Of a stretch of 64,000 nucleotides of DNA, positions 1 through 11,501 are shown piece by piece (the first letter of the stretch is position 1; each line of letters opens with the position of its first letter). The position numbers and the translations under genes are program-made. The notes under the pieces are model-generated. The model made no database searches and was not told the origin of the DNA. It worked only from the letters and a program-made list of their open reading frames with translations. The stretch is from NCBI RefSeq assembly GCF_025698545.1, contig NC_068576.1, positions 49,386,390 through 49,450,389 on the forward strand, read 5' to 3'. This stretch comes from Gossypium raimondii (taxonomy: Eukaryota > Streptophyta > Magnoliopsida > Malvales > Malvaceae).

Positions 1-1297
1 GTGAAATAAATAAAGAACATAATTTATGCAAAAATATTTACCGAAAGGAAGATAATTTGTATTTTTTTACTCCACGCTCTTAGTCTCGACATCAAACTCC
101 TTCATTTTTCTCTCGATAGTGTCGACATAAAAATCAAAATACAAGAAAGCCACTAAACTAATATGTATGGGTATGGGCCAAATCAATTAATTCTGAAATT
201 TTGCTTTAAAGTTCATACTGGGTCTCTAAGTTTAATCTTTTTAAGACCCATCATACATTAAATTTAATTATTATTAAAATTATATAATTAAAATCTGAAA
301 ATACTTTATTAATATAAAATATAACTTTATGGCTTAAGGGGACTAATTTTATGAAATACAATTTGGCCAATGGGCTAATGTTATTCAATGTGGACACCAA
401 ATTTAAAATACATGATAATTTTTATATATAATTTAAAAATCTAAAATTCCAAGGGAGCACTCTGTATTATTTTTAACTAATTTGCATGAAATAATAGTAA
501 TGGAAATATTACCCAAAAAAAATTAAGTTAGTTTGTTATTGGACATTCTAACGTAAGTCAACTGCAAATTAAATTTATAAATTTGCATGAAATAATAGTA
601 ATCGAAATATTAAAAAGAAGTCATAAAACTGGTTTGTTATTGGACATTCTAACATAAGTCAACTACAAATTAGATATGTAAAATCTATTATAGTCGTAAG
701 ATTATAAAGTTGGTTTGTGGTAAAATTGCATTTGGTAATCCAATAATATTATCATCTCCTTCTTGCTATTTATTTTATTTTACTTATAAATTATTCAAAT
801 GGTTACATGTTGATGTAATAAATGTTAGTTTTGTAAATACAAAAGGTTTTCTTACAATATCACTTGAGAAAATTGAAAAATTAACAGCAATAAATATGAA
901 ATGCAGCAACAATTAGATAAAATTATAAATGATGTTTATTTTTCTTAATACTTTTATTAATAATTGAATTGTTAAGTGTTGTTGAAGTAACATATTACAT
1001 TTGATTTTAATTTATTTTGTTCAAGTGTTATTGATAATTTTTATAATAATTAATATTTTAAAAAATAAATTATTTTATTGAAAAATTATAATTTATATTA
1101 CCAATAACAATATAACTACATTAGCAAACATATCTAATAAATTATAATTTCTTATAATTATAAAAGATATAATTAAACTTTCATGTAATTACTGTCATAT
1201 TTTTATTATTAAGTAGGATAAACTGGTGGGTTATACAAACTAGTTTAATTTAGATCTAATCAGAGAATATAAGGAGCAATCAATGAGTTGAAAAAAG
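1..1297. other. AT-rich spacer without a recognisable gene
   Basis: This stretch lies downstream of the first P450 gene. The only long ORF (710-916, 68 codons) is low-complexity and resembles no known family. The one structured element is the 101-bp tandem duplication listed separately. Confidence 0.6.
480..681. repeat. Tandem duplication, about 101 bp x 2
   Basis: The segment starting tttgcatgaaataatagtaa at 481 recurs at 582, and the downstream part (tttgttattggacattctaa) recurs with a few substitutions. The period is 101 bp. It looks like a simple local duplication in non-coding DNA. Confidence 0.7.
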
Positions 1298-2933
1298 TTA
1301 CACCCGATCAACTTGAGATTCGAAATTTCTAAATATGGGAAAAACACGAAGAGGGGCTTTCTTGAAAACAGTGAGCCCATAGACTTCATCCATGTCTAAA
1401 TTCTCGGCATTTTCACCGTCAGGTAATTTCCAATCGAACCAGTACAAAAGATTAGCAACCAGATCAACAATGGAGGCCACTGCAAACGCCATTCCGGGAC
1501 ATCCCCTTCGGCCGAAACCAAATGGGATGTACTCAAAATCTTGACTTTTGAAATCAGCTGAGCGTTTCTCGAATCTTTCTGGGATAAACTCTTCTGGTTT
1601 CTCCCACACTTCGGGGTCCCTATGAATCGCCCAGGAATTAAAGAAAACCATGATATTTGAAGGAATTTCATAACCTCCGAGGTTAATCTTTGACCTTGTT
1701 CGTCGAGGAACAAGGAGTGGAACAGCTGGATGAAGCCTTAATGTTTCTTTGATTACACATTTTAAGTAATTCATTTCATCTACATCCTTCATATCTATCT
1801 GTGCTTTCTTTCCAACCACATTTCTTATCTCTTTTTGAACCTTTTTCATGACGTTTGTGTTTTTCATTAGTTCAGCCATTACCCATTCTAGCGTTGTTGA
1901 AGTTGTATCAGTTCCACCAACAAACATATCCTGAAAAAAAGAAACATGTATCTGAGTCGGACACAAAGATCAGCCACGTCAAATATAAACATAAGATTAG
2001 AAGAGAATGAAAAATAAATAAATAAAGGACCAGTATGATTGCTTTGATGTTGTCTGGAGTGAGGTCCATCTCAAGCAAGCCATTTTCTTGGAGTTTGAGC
2101 AGAATAGAAAAAAAGTCCCTTTCTCCCTTGTTTTGAGAAGATCTATCTTCTTCACGGATCTGATCAAAAAAAGTATCAAATTCGTTTTTAACTTGTTTCA
2201 AGCTTGATGTAAATCCTCGAAGAACATCAACCCACTTCAAGTAAGGAAACATGTCGCCAACACAAAAAGTCATCATAAGGATCAAAAACCTTCTAGCCAA
2301 CAACCCAAACTTGATTTTCCCATCTTCGTCGTCGAATTTTCGACCCAGAGCACTTCTCGAAACCAGGTTATTCGAAGCAACCATCAGCAACTCCGTCAGG
2401 TTAACAGCCTCTCCCTTGAAAGAAGCTCGGCGGAGTTTATCAATGGTGACTTCAACTTCATCATCTCTCAAGAACTGAAACGAGTTAACTCTTCGAAGAC
2501 TCAAAAGCTCAGTGACACACACCTTCCTAGCTTGTCTCCAGTACTCGCCATACGGTGCGAAACCCACATCCGTGCAACCGTAAAACAAGATGTTAGCGGC
2601 AGTGGTACTTGGTCTGTCTGAGAAAGCAACATCATGATTTTTGACAATTTCTTTAACCATGTCGGCTGATGAAACCACCAGCGTCTGGTTATGGCCCAAT
2701 TGAAGTAGCAAGAGTGAGCCATATTTCCTGGAGAGATCTCGGAGGGAGCGGTGGGGAAGCTTGCCGAGTTGATGAATGTTGCCGATGAATGGGAGTTTGG
2801 GGGGTGATGGTGGCAACTTAAGCCTTTTTCGGCCATTTGTTTGTAACTTAAGCCAAATCATAAGAGTAAACAGGGGAAGAACAAGACATAGAAACAATGG
2901 AGTGCTGGGAAGTTTAGCTACACTCAACTCCAT
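1298..2933 (-). CDS. CYP71: Cytochrome P450, CYP71 family, complete two-exon gene
   Basis: A heme-thiolate monooxygenase anchored in the ER membrane that uses NADPH-P450 reductase; the substrate cannot be read from sequence. Coding exons are 2933-2031 and 1930-1298, with a 100-bp phase-0 GT-AG intron, giving 511 residues, the normal A-type length. In order: hydrophobic N-terminal anchor (about 10-30), proline hinge PPSPPKLP (41-48), I-helix oxygen-binding GGTDTT (306-311), ExxR as KETLR (E363, R366), PERF (418-421) and the heme loop PFGFGRRGCPG with ligand Cys445. I chose the Met at 2933 rather than the in-frame Met at 3017, because a TATA-like element at 2976-2981 lies between them and the 2933 start gives a standard membrane anchor. 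No disabling change was seen. CYP71A-like is the likely subfamily, which is an inference. Confidence 0.93.
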
Positions 2934-2975
2934 CTGCAAATCAAAACAATGAGTGAAACCCAGCACTTGGCCCTT

Positions 2976-2981
2976 CTTATA
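2976..2981 (-). promoter_or_regulatory. Probable TATA box of the CYP71 gene
   Basis: Reads TATAAG on the minus strand, about 45 bp before the chosen ATG. It supports the start at 2933 because the longer alternative start would lie upstream of transcription initiation. Confidence 0.4.
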
Positions 2982-3017
2982 TTCTTTCCAGAGGGTCATC
3001 ATTTGCGGAAAGTTCAT

Positions 3018-3529
3018 TATAGTTTATGCCTGCATACGTCTAGGGTTAGCATTATTTTCCACTGAAAGATAATTTCAAATATCTTTCGAAAGGGACGTTC
3101 CTACTATTTTACGCCATTATTGTTCAGAAAAGTTCTTGAAATGCACACTTATTGATAACTCAACTAACTAATATTAATATTTTATAATGCTAGTGGTGTG
3201 ATATTTTAATATATTTTATAATAACATTGAAAAAGACATAAAATGGAAAACTACAAAAGATTAATACTAACTCCACTAGTTGGTGAATTACCAAAATTAC
3301 CCATTTTATAAAAATTATTGGATTAGACTGATTTTTCAAAATTTATTTGATTAGGTCGATTTTTGAAAGAGAAGAAAATTATTGGATTAGACATAAAATT
3401 ATTGGATTAGACACATTTTCACACTTTCTCTCCACAATTTTTAATGTTTTTAGATTTTTATTTAAGGCTTTTAAGGGTTAGAATTTCGAGTTCTTTAAAG
3501 GGTTTTTGTTTAGTGTAAACGTTCTTGGA
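3018..3529. other. Spacer upstream of the first P450
   Basis: AT-rich promoter-side and intergenic DNA. It contains short repeated phrases of the type attggattagac (about 3320 and 3390-3410). No gene is visible. Confidence 0.5.
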
Positions 3530-3907
3530 GCTCAAGGTTTTTGTTCTAGGTCCCAAAATTATTATTCTAGGGAATTTTTTAATTTTTAACATTTTTATAT
3601 ATATTTTAGGATTTTTTATAATATTTATATTTGGTGGGAATATAAATTTTAGAGTTTTTATAAATATTTTGAGTTTTAAAAATAACATTATTTTTAAAAT
3701 TTTAAAATTATTCTTGTTTTCTTTGTCATTATTGTGAGACCAATTTGGTCATTTTCAAAATTAACAGGTACCAAAAGGGTATTTACACCAATCTGTTATT
3801 CGAATTGTAAAATTTAAATTGATTCGAAATCGAAACTCGAATTACTCGATTCGATTAACTCAAAATTTGTATTTTCTCGAATTGAATCGAGTTTTGGTCA
3901 CCCGTAG
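3530..3907 (-). mobile_element. Fragment of a hAT-like TCGATTCGA-rich element
   Basis: Reading the minus strand from 3907, the sequence has a terminus like ctacgggtgacc, a subterminal region rich in TCGA, ATTCGA and ACTCGA, then the phrase gattggtgtaaataccc and a tggtctc motif. The same order occurs at 21188-21770 and 62620-63118, and the subterminal part matches the complete element at 16947-18201. The far end and a TSD were not found. Confidence 0.55.
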
Positions 3908-4149
3908 TTTATGAAGTCGTTAGAATTCAAACGATGAGGATAGGAGCGTCCAACTGGAAGGGTTTTCCTACAAATCCGCTGAAAACGCATCCAGTTGGTC
4001 GTGTTTTTAAAAATTTGCCTAATTTGGTAAATTTTAAAAAAACGATCTAAATCTATCATTTTAGCTTAAAATAAGCATTTTTGAGTAATTCACCCCACTA
4101 GCTAATTTTAATATTTTTATTATGTAGTGATCTAGCCAAAATTTGATAT

Positions 4150-6410
4150 TCAAATTACATGAATAGACTTTGTCGTGTATAAGCTCCCTTCTCACTTGCT
4201 TCACCGAAAAAAAAATTGTCATATGCAAAGAACAAGTGTGTCACTGCTAGACTTCGCCTCCCCACTCTTTTTCCCCTAATTGTACCCTCCTGTTTCGCCA
4301 AATTAAGCAAGCTCGATAGCCCCTCTTCACAAATTATAAATAAATAAGGGCTTAAAGGGTCACCTTGTCGTACCCCTAAAAGGCCGACATTTCCCCCGAA
4401 TACCATTTAAGATAACCACATATGACACCGTTGATACACACTTCATCACTAGCTCAATCCACCCCCTATTAAAACCTATACGTTCCATTGTTCTTGCTAA
4501 AAACTCACATTTCACCCATCATAGGCCTTACTCATACCCAACTTTAACACAAATGATTCCCTTGAGCCACTCTGCCTCTTTTTGAAAGCATGTAACAGCT
4601 CATACGCAATAATTATATTGTCCGAAATTTGCCTCCTTGCAACAAATGCCCATTGGGCCTCGTCAATACAATCATCTAGAACCTTCCTTAATCTATTGGC
4701 TATTGTCTTGGCTATCATCTTATAAATAACACTACAATGACTAATAGACCTAAATTGTGACATTACATTCAGATTGCCTACTTTAGGAATAAAGACTATA
4801 TTTGTACAATTTATATCATCAATCTCCCTTAACCCATTTAGAATATCAATGCAATACTAAAATAACTCATTACCAACAGCATGCTAATATTTCTAGAAAA
4901 ATAGAGTTAGGAACCCATCCATACTTGATGCCGTTAGTGGCGTCATACCCTTAACTACCTCCTACACCTCATCTTCCTTCAAAACTATTAACAACTTTTC
5001 ATTTATGCTCTTCGAAATAGTAGGATGTACTCCCGACAACATATAGTCACAGCTTCATACTGAAGAGGTCGTAAATAGTTTCTTAAAATAATTGGTCGCA
5101 ATGGCTGCCATCTCTTTGCCTTATGTTACCCAAACCCCATTCTTATCTTTCAAGCCCCTAGTAGAATTCTTTTTCTTATAAGAAGATGCATATTTATGAA
5201 GTAAGTTGTATTCTGATCTCTGAATTTAAGCCAGTTTGCTCTGGCTCGTTGTTCCCAGAACAGTTCTTCTTTGCTTGCTTTCATATTCAATGCAAGCTTG
5301 ACTTCAGTTAACTTTATTAAAGAATTTTCATCAGGGTTCGTAAAATCAACTCTACCAATTGGGAATTCAACTTAATAACATTAAGCTTTTACTTCCTCTG
5401 ATTCTATTTCGCCCACCTACTTAACTCCCTTCCTAATTCCACCAAATTTTTCGACACACCCAACCTAGACGAATTTAAAAAATTCCTTATATGTACCTCA
5501 CACAAATCGTCAAGTACCCAATCATCACTAAAGTGGAACCATGCACGACCCCTTACCATCTGGTTTCTATCATTATCTATAGTATCAATCAATAACAGAC
5601 AGTCATCAGAAAAAACATGAGTGAGATGCTTAACATTATAACAGGGGAAAAGTTCCCACCAAGCTAGATTTGCCACCCCCGAACCAACTGTTCTCGCACA
5701 TTATTTTCTTTTAGGTGTCCTCTTTCCTAAGTAAACCATTGACCTGAAAATCCCAAGTCATTGAGATCACATTCTTTCAAAGCTTCTCATTTTTTGTTCC
5801 TCTCGAAGCCGTCCCATTTACTTCTCAAAAGAATATATAATCTCATTAAAGTCTCTCATCACCAACCACAACATCAAAATATCTCTACCCAACAGCTTTA
5901 ATAGGTTCCATGAGTTTTCTCTAGTTTTCTCGTCAAGAGCCCCATAAAAACTAGTAAACCTCAATTTAGCTAACCCATCCCCTTCCTCAATCTTTTCAAT
6001 AATATGCAAAGAAGAAAAACTTCTTAATTAAATTTGACAATTATTCTTCCAAACTAGTGATAATTCACCTCTAGAGCCATCTGCATAAACCTCTATACCA
6101 TTAGAAAAATCACACATTTATTAAACCCACTTCATTCTTCTTGCACTTCACTTTGTTTCAATTAGAAACAATAGCTGAGGCTTTATCTGTCTCATCTTGT
6201 TCATGAGACGTCTGACTGCCCGTGGATGCCCCAACCCACAGACATTCAACCTTAGGATTTTTGTTGCTCCCGATCGGCCTGCTTCAAAGCAGTCAATGAT
6301 ATTTCATTAGAAATTCTCAACTCCGTAGAATCCATATTAACAGGAACATTTAGATTCTCTGTATGAGTATGATGTCTCTTCTTTCCATCAACCTATTAGA
6401 TCGTCAGTAC
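4150..6410 (-). pseudogene. LINE non-LTR retrotransposon, ORF2 part, decayed
   Basis: On the minus strand the start of ORF2 is legible near 6300 (a GLGHPRAVRR-like phrase in shifted frames). It is followed by an apurinic endonuclease piece (RFTSFYGA, DFNEI; 6009-5818), a linker piece (5676-5404), RT motif A region (4763-4512; AQWAFVARRQISDNI, MSKAYD) and RT motifs B/C (4406-4155; GVRQGDPLSPYLF). Many stops and frameshifts separate the pieces. Both reverse-transcriptase catalytic sites are altered: KLDMSKAYD has become KLGMSKAYD and FADD has become FAYD. It is therefore dead, and the 3' end past 4150 is missing. It continues upstream as the ORF1 piece at 10545-11501. Confidence 0.85.
6406..6410. 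repeat. 5-bp target-site duplication (left) of solo LTR
   Basis: AGTAC here is repeated exactly at 9172-9176, flanking the element at 6411-9171. Confidence 0.85.
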
Positions 6411-6473
6411 TGTAACGCCTCAGAATTCTAGTATTTAATTTTTGTATGTTTTGACACAATTAAATATCTGCTT

Positions 6474-6545
6474 TAGCGACTAAGTGATTTGGGTGTGTAG
6501 GGGAGTGTTTGAGAAGCTTGGGTTCAAGTCTTAGCCTTGGCAAAA
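6474..6545 (+). promoter_or_regulatory. tRNA-like module 1 (B-box-like) in the LTR
   Basis: GGTTCAAGTCT at 6531-6541 resembles an RNA polymerase III B box (GGTTCRANNCC). A weak A-box-like stretch (ttagcgactaagtg) lies about 55 bp upstream. No complete tRNA fold was worked out. Confidence 0.35.
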
Positions 6546-6630
6546 TTTTTAGTTTTCCTTAAAATGAATCTGAATGCTGGTTTATAGGCTTTATAATTAT
6601 TAACACTTGTTTTATGTCATAAGGAACCTA

Positions 6631-6690
6631 TTGGTCCAGTGGTAGGTGGCATGTGTTGTTTCCTTGAGGTCTGAGGTTTAAGTCCTTTGG
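6631..6690 (+). promoter_or_regulatory. tRNA-like module 2 (A and B box) in the LTR
   Basis: TGGTCCAGTGG at 6632-6642 matches the Pol III A box, and GGTTTAAGTCC at 6675-6685 matches the B box with one change. The spacing is tRNA-like. The A-box side resembles the D-arm of glycine tRNA. It is likely a relic, not a functional tRNA gene. Confidence 0.4.
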
Positions 6691-7769
6691 TGTGCAATGA
6701 AGTAATTATTTTGTTGCTTGAGCTATATAGGAGGTAGTGTTGGACTGAAACACTATGGTGGAGAGTTTGAACTGGTCATAGAGAGGGAGTTAAGGAGAAA
6801 ATGGTGGAGAAATTCGAGGAGGGATAAGGGAAGGATTTTTAAGAGAAAATCAATGAGTTGGATGGGGAATAGGAAGTGTATGTCGTTTGGGGTAAGTGAA
6901 GGCTTTAGAATTCGGCTAGACGGTTAGTTTGGCATTTTCAGCTTTTGAAGGTTTTCTTTAGGGTAGCTCTGCCGAATTTGGTTTTTAGATTCTCAAAATA
7001 CTCAGTTTTGGGTCATTTTCTTTGGGGTTCTCCTTTTGTCTTGTGCCGAATTCTGTTTAGTTTTTTAAGAACATTTCGGGACTGACCAATTTGATGTTCC
7101 TTTCTGCTTTTCCTCTTTTTGTTTTTCCCATTGTCGAAACCTCTTTTTTCTTCTTTTTCTCCCCTCTTTTTCTTTTCTTTTTCCTTCACTGATCGAATAC
7201 TCTCTTTGATCTCCTCGGTTTGTCCCTGTCAGGTTTCTCATCTTTTGTCTTTTAGCTGAACATTATCCAACCATTATATCGTTCTCTACGTTGATCCTTG
7301 ATGTTGCTTCTTGTCGTATCTGCACTGCAGGTCTCTAACTTTTGGTAAGTGGCGTTACTAATCACTTGGGTATATTTGTTCTTCTTCTTTCTTGTTCAAA
7401 GTCGAATATCTTTCTTCATTTACCTTTGGTTGTTTCTTTTCTTGTATGGTGTGGATCGTTGCGATTTTAGGGTTATTTCAAAGAGTGGTGGTTTGCAAGA
7501 TTGTTGAAATAATCAATTTTGGTTTCAACATTTAATTGAGGTAAAGAGGGTGCTTGGGTTTGAGTGCTCTTAAGAGGGCGTTGTACTCTATCGGTTATGA
7601 ACTAACTATGGGACATGTTTGTTTCTAGGTGGACATTCGTGGAAACAGTACTTTTTTCGTAAACAGGTGTGTTGTACACTGTAAATCATGACTGTCGTAA
7701 AGCCGAAAGAGTGTGTGTACACACACTCTCTTTCAACTGCAAAGCAAAAAAAACTGAAAAGTCATGAAC

Positions 7770-8125
7770 CGAAATACCTTCGATGGGTAAAATTATTGAA
7801 ATACCCCCAATGGGTATAATTACTGAAATACCCTTAATAGGTAAAATTACTGAAATACCCCCGATGGGTATAATTATCAAAATACCCCTAATAGGTAAAA
7901 TTATCGAAATACCCTCGATGGGTAAAATTATCAAAATACCCTCGATAGATAAAATTATCGAAATACCCCAAATAGGTAAAATTATAGAAATACCCTCATA
8001 GGGTAAAATTACTAAAATACCCTCGATGGGTAAAATTACAAAAATACCCTCAATAGATAAAATTACTGAAATACCCTGATGGGTAAAATTATCGAAATAC
8101 CCTCATATGGTAAAATGACTGTTAT
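7770..8125. repeat. 27-bp minisatellite, about 13 units, inside the solo LTR
   Basis: Degenerate units of the form gaaatacccccaatgggtaa plus taattact repeat head to tail. Because 27 is a multiple of 3, the array stays open on both strands for over 70 codons (7783-8001 on plus, 7934-7686 on minus) and would encode 9-residue repeats. This is a property of the repeat; I do not call it a gene. Confidence 0.85.
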
Positions 8126-8544
8126 ATCCCTAGATGATGAAATAACTGCTATGGTTTTATGTTATGTATGATTATTACTGAGTATGACATACTGCATAGA
8201 CGTATGATCTATGACATGACATACTGCATGGGTTGGGATTCTGATATAGGGGAAATGTACTGTACTGGTGGCTTTACCACATATATCGTTATTGGCGACT
8301 TTATCGCAATATCATTACGGCAATTTCTGCTGCGACATGTCTATCGGTAGCTTTGTCGCATTATAATTCTTGGCGACTTTGTTTGCATTATAATTTACAT
8401 GCTATATGTCGCGATATTGGTGTGTTGGCTAGGTGGGTCGATTTTATCCCCACATGGTGTGTTGGTTGGTACGAAGTGGTGTGTTGGCTGGTTGGGATTA
8501 GTTGCATTTTCATATTGTGATGCATTACTGCACTACACTGCTAT

Positions 8545-8640
8545 TGTATCGGGCCAAGACCCGCACTGTTATTGAATTGGGCTAAGGTCCACACTGTACT
8601 ACTACTGAATAGGGCTCAGGCCCAGACTGTTACTGCATGT
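8545..8640. repeat. Short tandem repeat, about 43 bp x 3
   Basis: Three units carry gggccaagacccgcactg-like phrases (gggc-aag/agg/cag-gcccacactgtta). It lies near the right end of the solo LTR. Confidence 0.55.
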
Positions 8641-9171
8641 TATATGCTGACTGTTTGGTAGAGGATTACACACTAAGTTTTTATAAACTCACCCTCTCTT
8701 CTGACTGTGCAGGTAATCCTCAGCCTTAGGCGATTCGGTGCTGCGAGGGATTCGGAGGTGGCCACACAAACACTGTTATTCACCTTAGCTTTTATTTTTA
8801 TTTCATTAAATAAGTTGGGTTTTATTTTTGTAATAAGGCCTTTAATTTGGTTTTAAATTTTAATTGGATTTTTACTTTCATATTTTATACTGCTAGTTAC
8901 TTGAAAACAGGTTTTCAAAATAACTACAATTTTTAAAAAAAATCGGGATTTAAATGTTAGAGTTTCCAAAATGCTTCCGCATTTTTAATCAACTTAATAT
9001 AACAAAAAGCAGTTAATAAGGCAAACATATGATTAAGAACTCTGCTAGATATTATTAAGAGGTTTTTAAAAAAACAAAACAAGTTTGACAACGAGTTAAA
9101 ATTTTGAAAGACACTTCAATGTGACACACCAGAAACGACCATAACGTCTAGGCCGGGTTTGGGGTGTTACA

Positions 9172-9176
9172 AGTAC
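9172..9176. repeat. 5-bp target-site duplication (right) of solo LTR
   Basis: AGTAC, identical to 6406-6410. Confidence 0.85.
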
Positions 9177-10544
9177 GCCCCGTGGCGCAACGGAAAAAAT
9201 ATTCTGACAATCATTAACAATGGATTCATGTGCTAGAAAGAAATTGGGTTGAAACAATGGTTGAAAAATATAACTTTTGAAACTTAAAAGTGACGAATAA
9301 CGTTGTTAATAGGATCCCCTTCAGAGATGTCGATTCCAAGCCGCAACAGTAACATCCCGACCTCTACATAATCCACCCAGTCAAAGAACAAACATCAACA
9401 ACCTCTTCAACTTTTCAACTAGTATTTTTAAAAACGGCTGCTAACATATTAAGGGATTATTTTCCTTTTATTTTCTTTCCAAAAGAATATCACTTTCCAT
9501 GCCCTTTTATATTTTGACCGAAATTATTATAACTTTTTATATTAATAATTTCAATAAACTATATACAATTAATATTTTATATAGATCAAATTCATATATT
9601 AATTTTAATTATGTTATCTATTTGTGTACAATAAGTTTGTATGTATAATGTGTTCAATATTTAACCATCAAATTAACTTAATTTTATAATTAATTTAATT
9701 CATGTGATAGTTAAATACAATACCAAATGTATTTGGATTCTGTTCGCTTTAACTATACGGTGTGACTCTGGAGGCTCTTGTAATGTTTAATACTAAAACG
9801 TTTCCAATATTACAAGCAAGGAGTGACATCTAGCAATACATCATTGCTAACCAAGTTACAAGAAGTCGTGATTCGACATAATCTTTATATGAAAACTTTT
9901 TCATGTATTATATCCTTTTATCCTTAATATCTGGATTGGGTACAAGTCATGGAATAGTCACACTTGCATAGTTCAATATCATATTTCTTGATATTCTGAG
10001 TAGGCTATAATAAACAAATAAGTATGATATCTCATATCAACTTATTCGAGTATGGCCATACATTTTTAGTCTTACTTCATCAAGAAGCCTAAGATATTAC
10101 TCTCATTATGTGTCAAAATATACAACTCACGATGTTGGGACAATGATGATCTCAAGTCTAAGGATCATATACATAGTTATCACTATGAGTAATGTTGTGA
10201 CTATTACATAATAATCCAATAAACATACTCATAGCGGGTTAGTCTAGTATGTTGTTCTCTAGCACATACTTAAGTATCAATTTTGGTATCTCTATGTCAA
10301 TGACAACACTTTGTCATCAATCAACTACACATTAATCTCAATGCATTATCATTGTCGAAGCCCATAATAATATTTAACTAAGGACCTTTTAAGAATAATA
10401 TGATTATTATTAGGACTTTATTATAAACTAATTTATTTATACACATAGAAAAAAAAACTGAAATAACAATGGCAATGTCTTATATTAACAAACAAGGTAA
10501 AACGAGTATGTGATTACAATCATCTCATGATTGGTCTTTGGGCA
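9177..10544. mobile_element. Unresolved LTR-like insertion inside the LINE
   Basis: This block separates the two LINE halves but contains no LINE sequence and no coding capacity. On the minus strand it reads like the AT-rich regulatory sequence of a plant copia-type LTR. The two ends look alike in opposite orientation (agtacgccc near 9172-9180, gggcatact near 10543-10551). I could not find a clean TSD, so class and borders are uncertain. Confidence 0.35.
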
Positions 10545-11501
10545 TACTCTTACTCAACTACCTTTAAAGGATTATCTTCCATGTTTGCCCCCAACTTCGT
10601 ACGTCCATCCGAACTAGTCCCTCCAAACACACCCTCCCTATTTATCTTATTTGGAAATGACATCTCTCTCAACTTTCTGTCGGACCCCCTTTCTACCCAA
10701 ATTCCTTCCCATAGGATCTCTCACAGAGGATCTCTCACAGAATTTTCCTCTCTTAACCATTTACTAACCACCGCCGATCCTCTCATTGACGCCGCCTTTA
10801 GCGAGATATCCCAACCAAATTACACCACTTATGTCCCTAGTGTAACCCGAATCAAACAAAACCCTTCCCCATGCCCAAGCTTCCTATATAGAAAGCAGAA
10901 AAACATGAGCTTTTCATACTGAAAATAAGCATAAACCGAACGATTCTAATCCAACACAATTCATTCTTTTGCTTCAACGGAACCCGAACATCTATTTTTA
11001 CTCATATTCTCATAAATTGACTAACCCCCTTGAGATCAATGACGTGTCATATTCCAGAAAAGTACTTATGAAATTCCCAAACTGACGTGCCATACCTCTG
11101 ACATAAACCCCATTGGCAGATTATGGATCTAAACCTAGAAAATCGAATAAACCAGAGGCACTTGTAAGGGGTCCTCCCTCTGTTCCAACTTGTGAAAGAT
11201 AATTAGATGTCTATTAAACATCCATGGCATGCCTTCGGTCACCCTCTTCAGATCTATCTCATAATAAAACCGAAACAAATGTCTCTTTTCCCCAATCTCT
11301 GAAATAGCAACTCCTCTTAGCGGATGCCATAGATCTGTAAGAGTATTCCTCGTCAAAGGGAAATGCACCACACTATCCGTTAGCACCCTCCCCATCAAAC
11401 AAAGCCTGTAATCCTCCTCAATCACATCTACATTCCCTTGACCTCTAGAACGACACTTCTTCTTCCTCTAAAATATTCAAATTGGCTAAATCCTCCTCCA
11501 T
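10545..11501 (-). pseudogene. LINE ORF1 (DUF4283 / zinc-knuckle gag-like), decayed
   Basis: The minus strand begins with an ATG at 11501 (MEEDLANLN). A DUF4283-type domain follows (11425-11135; GRVLTDSVVHFP, DLWHP, GEKRHLF, PWMFNRHLIIFH), then a HDLPMGFMSE-like segment near 11120-11050, and then a CCHC-like knuckle (CFLYRKLGHGEGFC, about 10895-10855) with WLREE downstream. In plant LINEs this order is ORF1, the RNA-binding protein. Frameshifts and stops break it. It is the 5' continuation of the ORF2 piece at 4150-6410, split by the 6411-9171 and 9177-10544 insertions. Confidence 0.75.

Larger units (their letters stand above)
6411..9171. mobile_element. Solo LTR, 2,761 bp, inserted in the LINE
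   Basis: Begins TGTAACGCC and ends GGTGTTACA, the TG...CA ends of a retroviral-type LTR, with an exact AGTAC duplication on both sides. No gag-pol coding sequence or second LTR was seen inside, so a solo LTR left by LTR-LTR recombination is the simplest reading. Its length and ends suggest a large Ty3/gypsy (Tekay/Del-like) LTR, which is inferred. It carries two tRNA-like modules near the left end, a 27-bp minisatellite (about 7770-8125) and a roughly 43-bp repeat (8545-8635). Only short, low-complexity ORFs occur in it. Confidence 0.85.

Noticed and set aside
710..916. 68-codon ORF upstream of the first P450
   Set aside because: AT-rich composition, no recognisable domain, no support from splice or promoter signals.
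7686..8001. Overlapping 9-residue-repeat ORFs as real genes
   Set aside because: They follow from a 27-bp tandem repeat with few stops; no promoter, family or homologue recognised.
7770..8125. CRISPR array
   Set aside because: Repeats are degenerate, directly adjoining and without unique spacers; the DNA is plant nuclear.
10527..10922. 131-codon plus-strand ORF
   Set aside because: It is antisense to the LINE ORF1 zinc-knuckle region, whose minus-strand reading is clearly protein-like.
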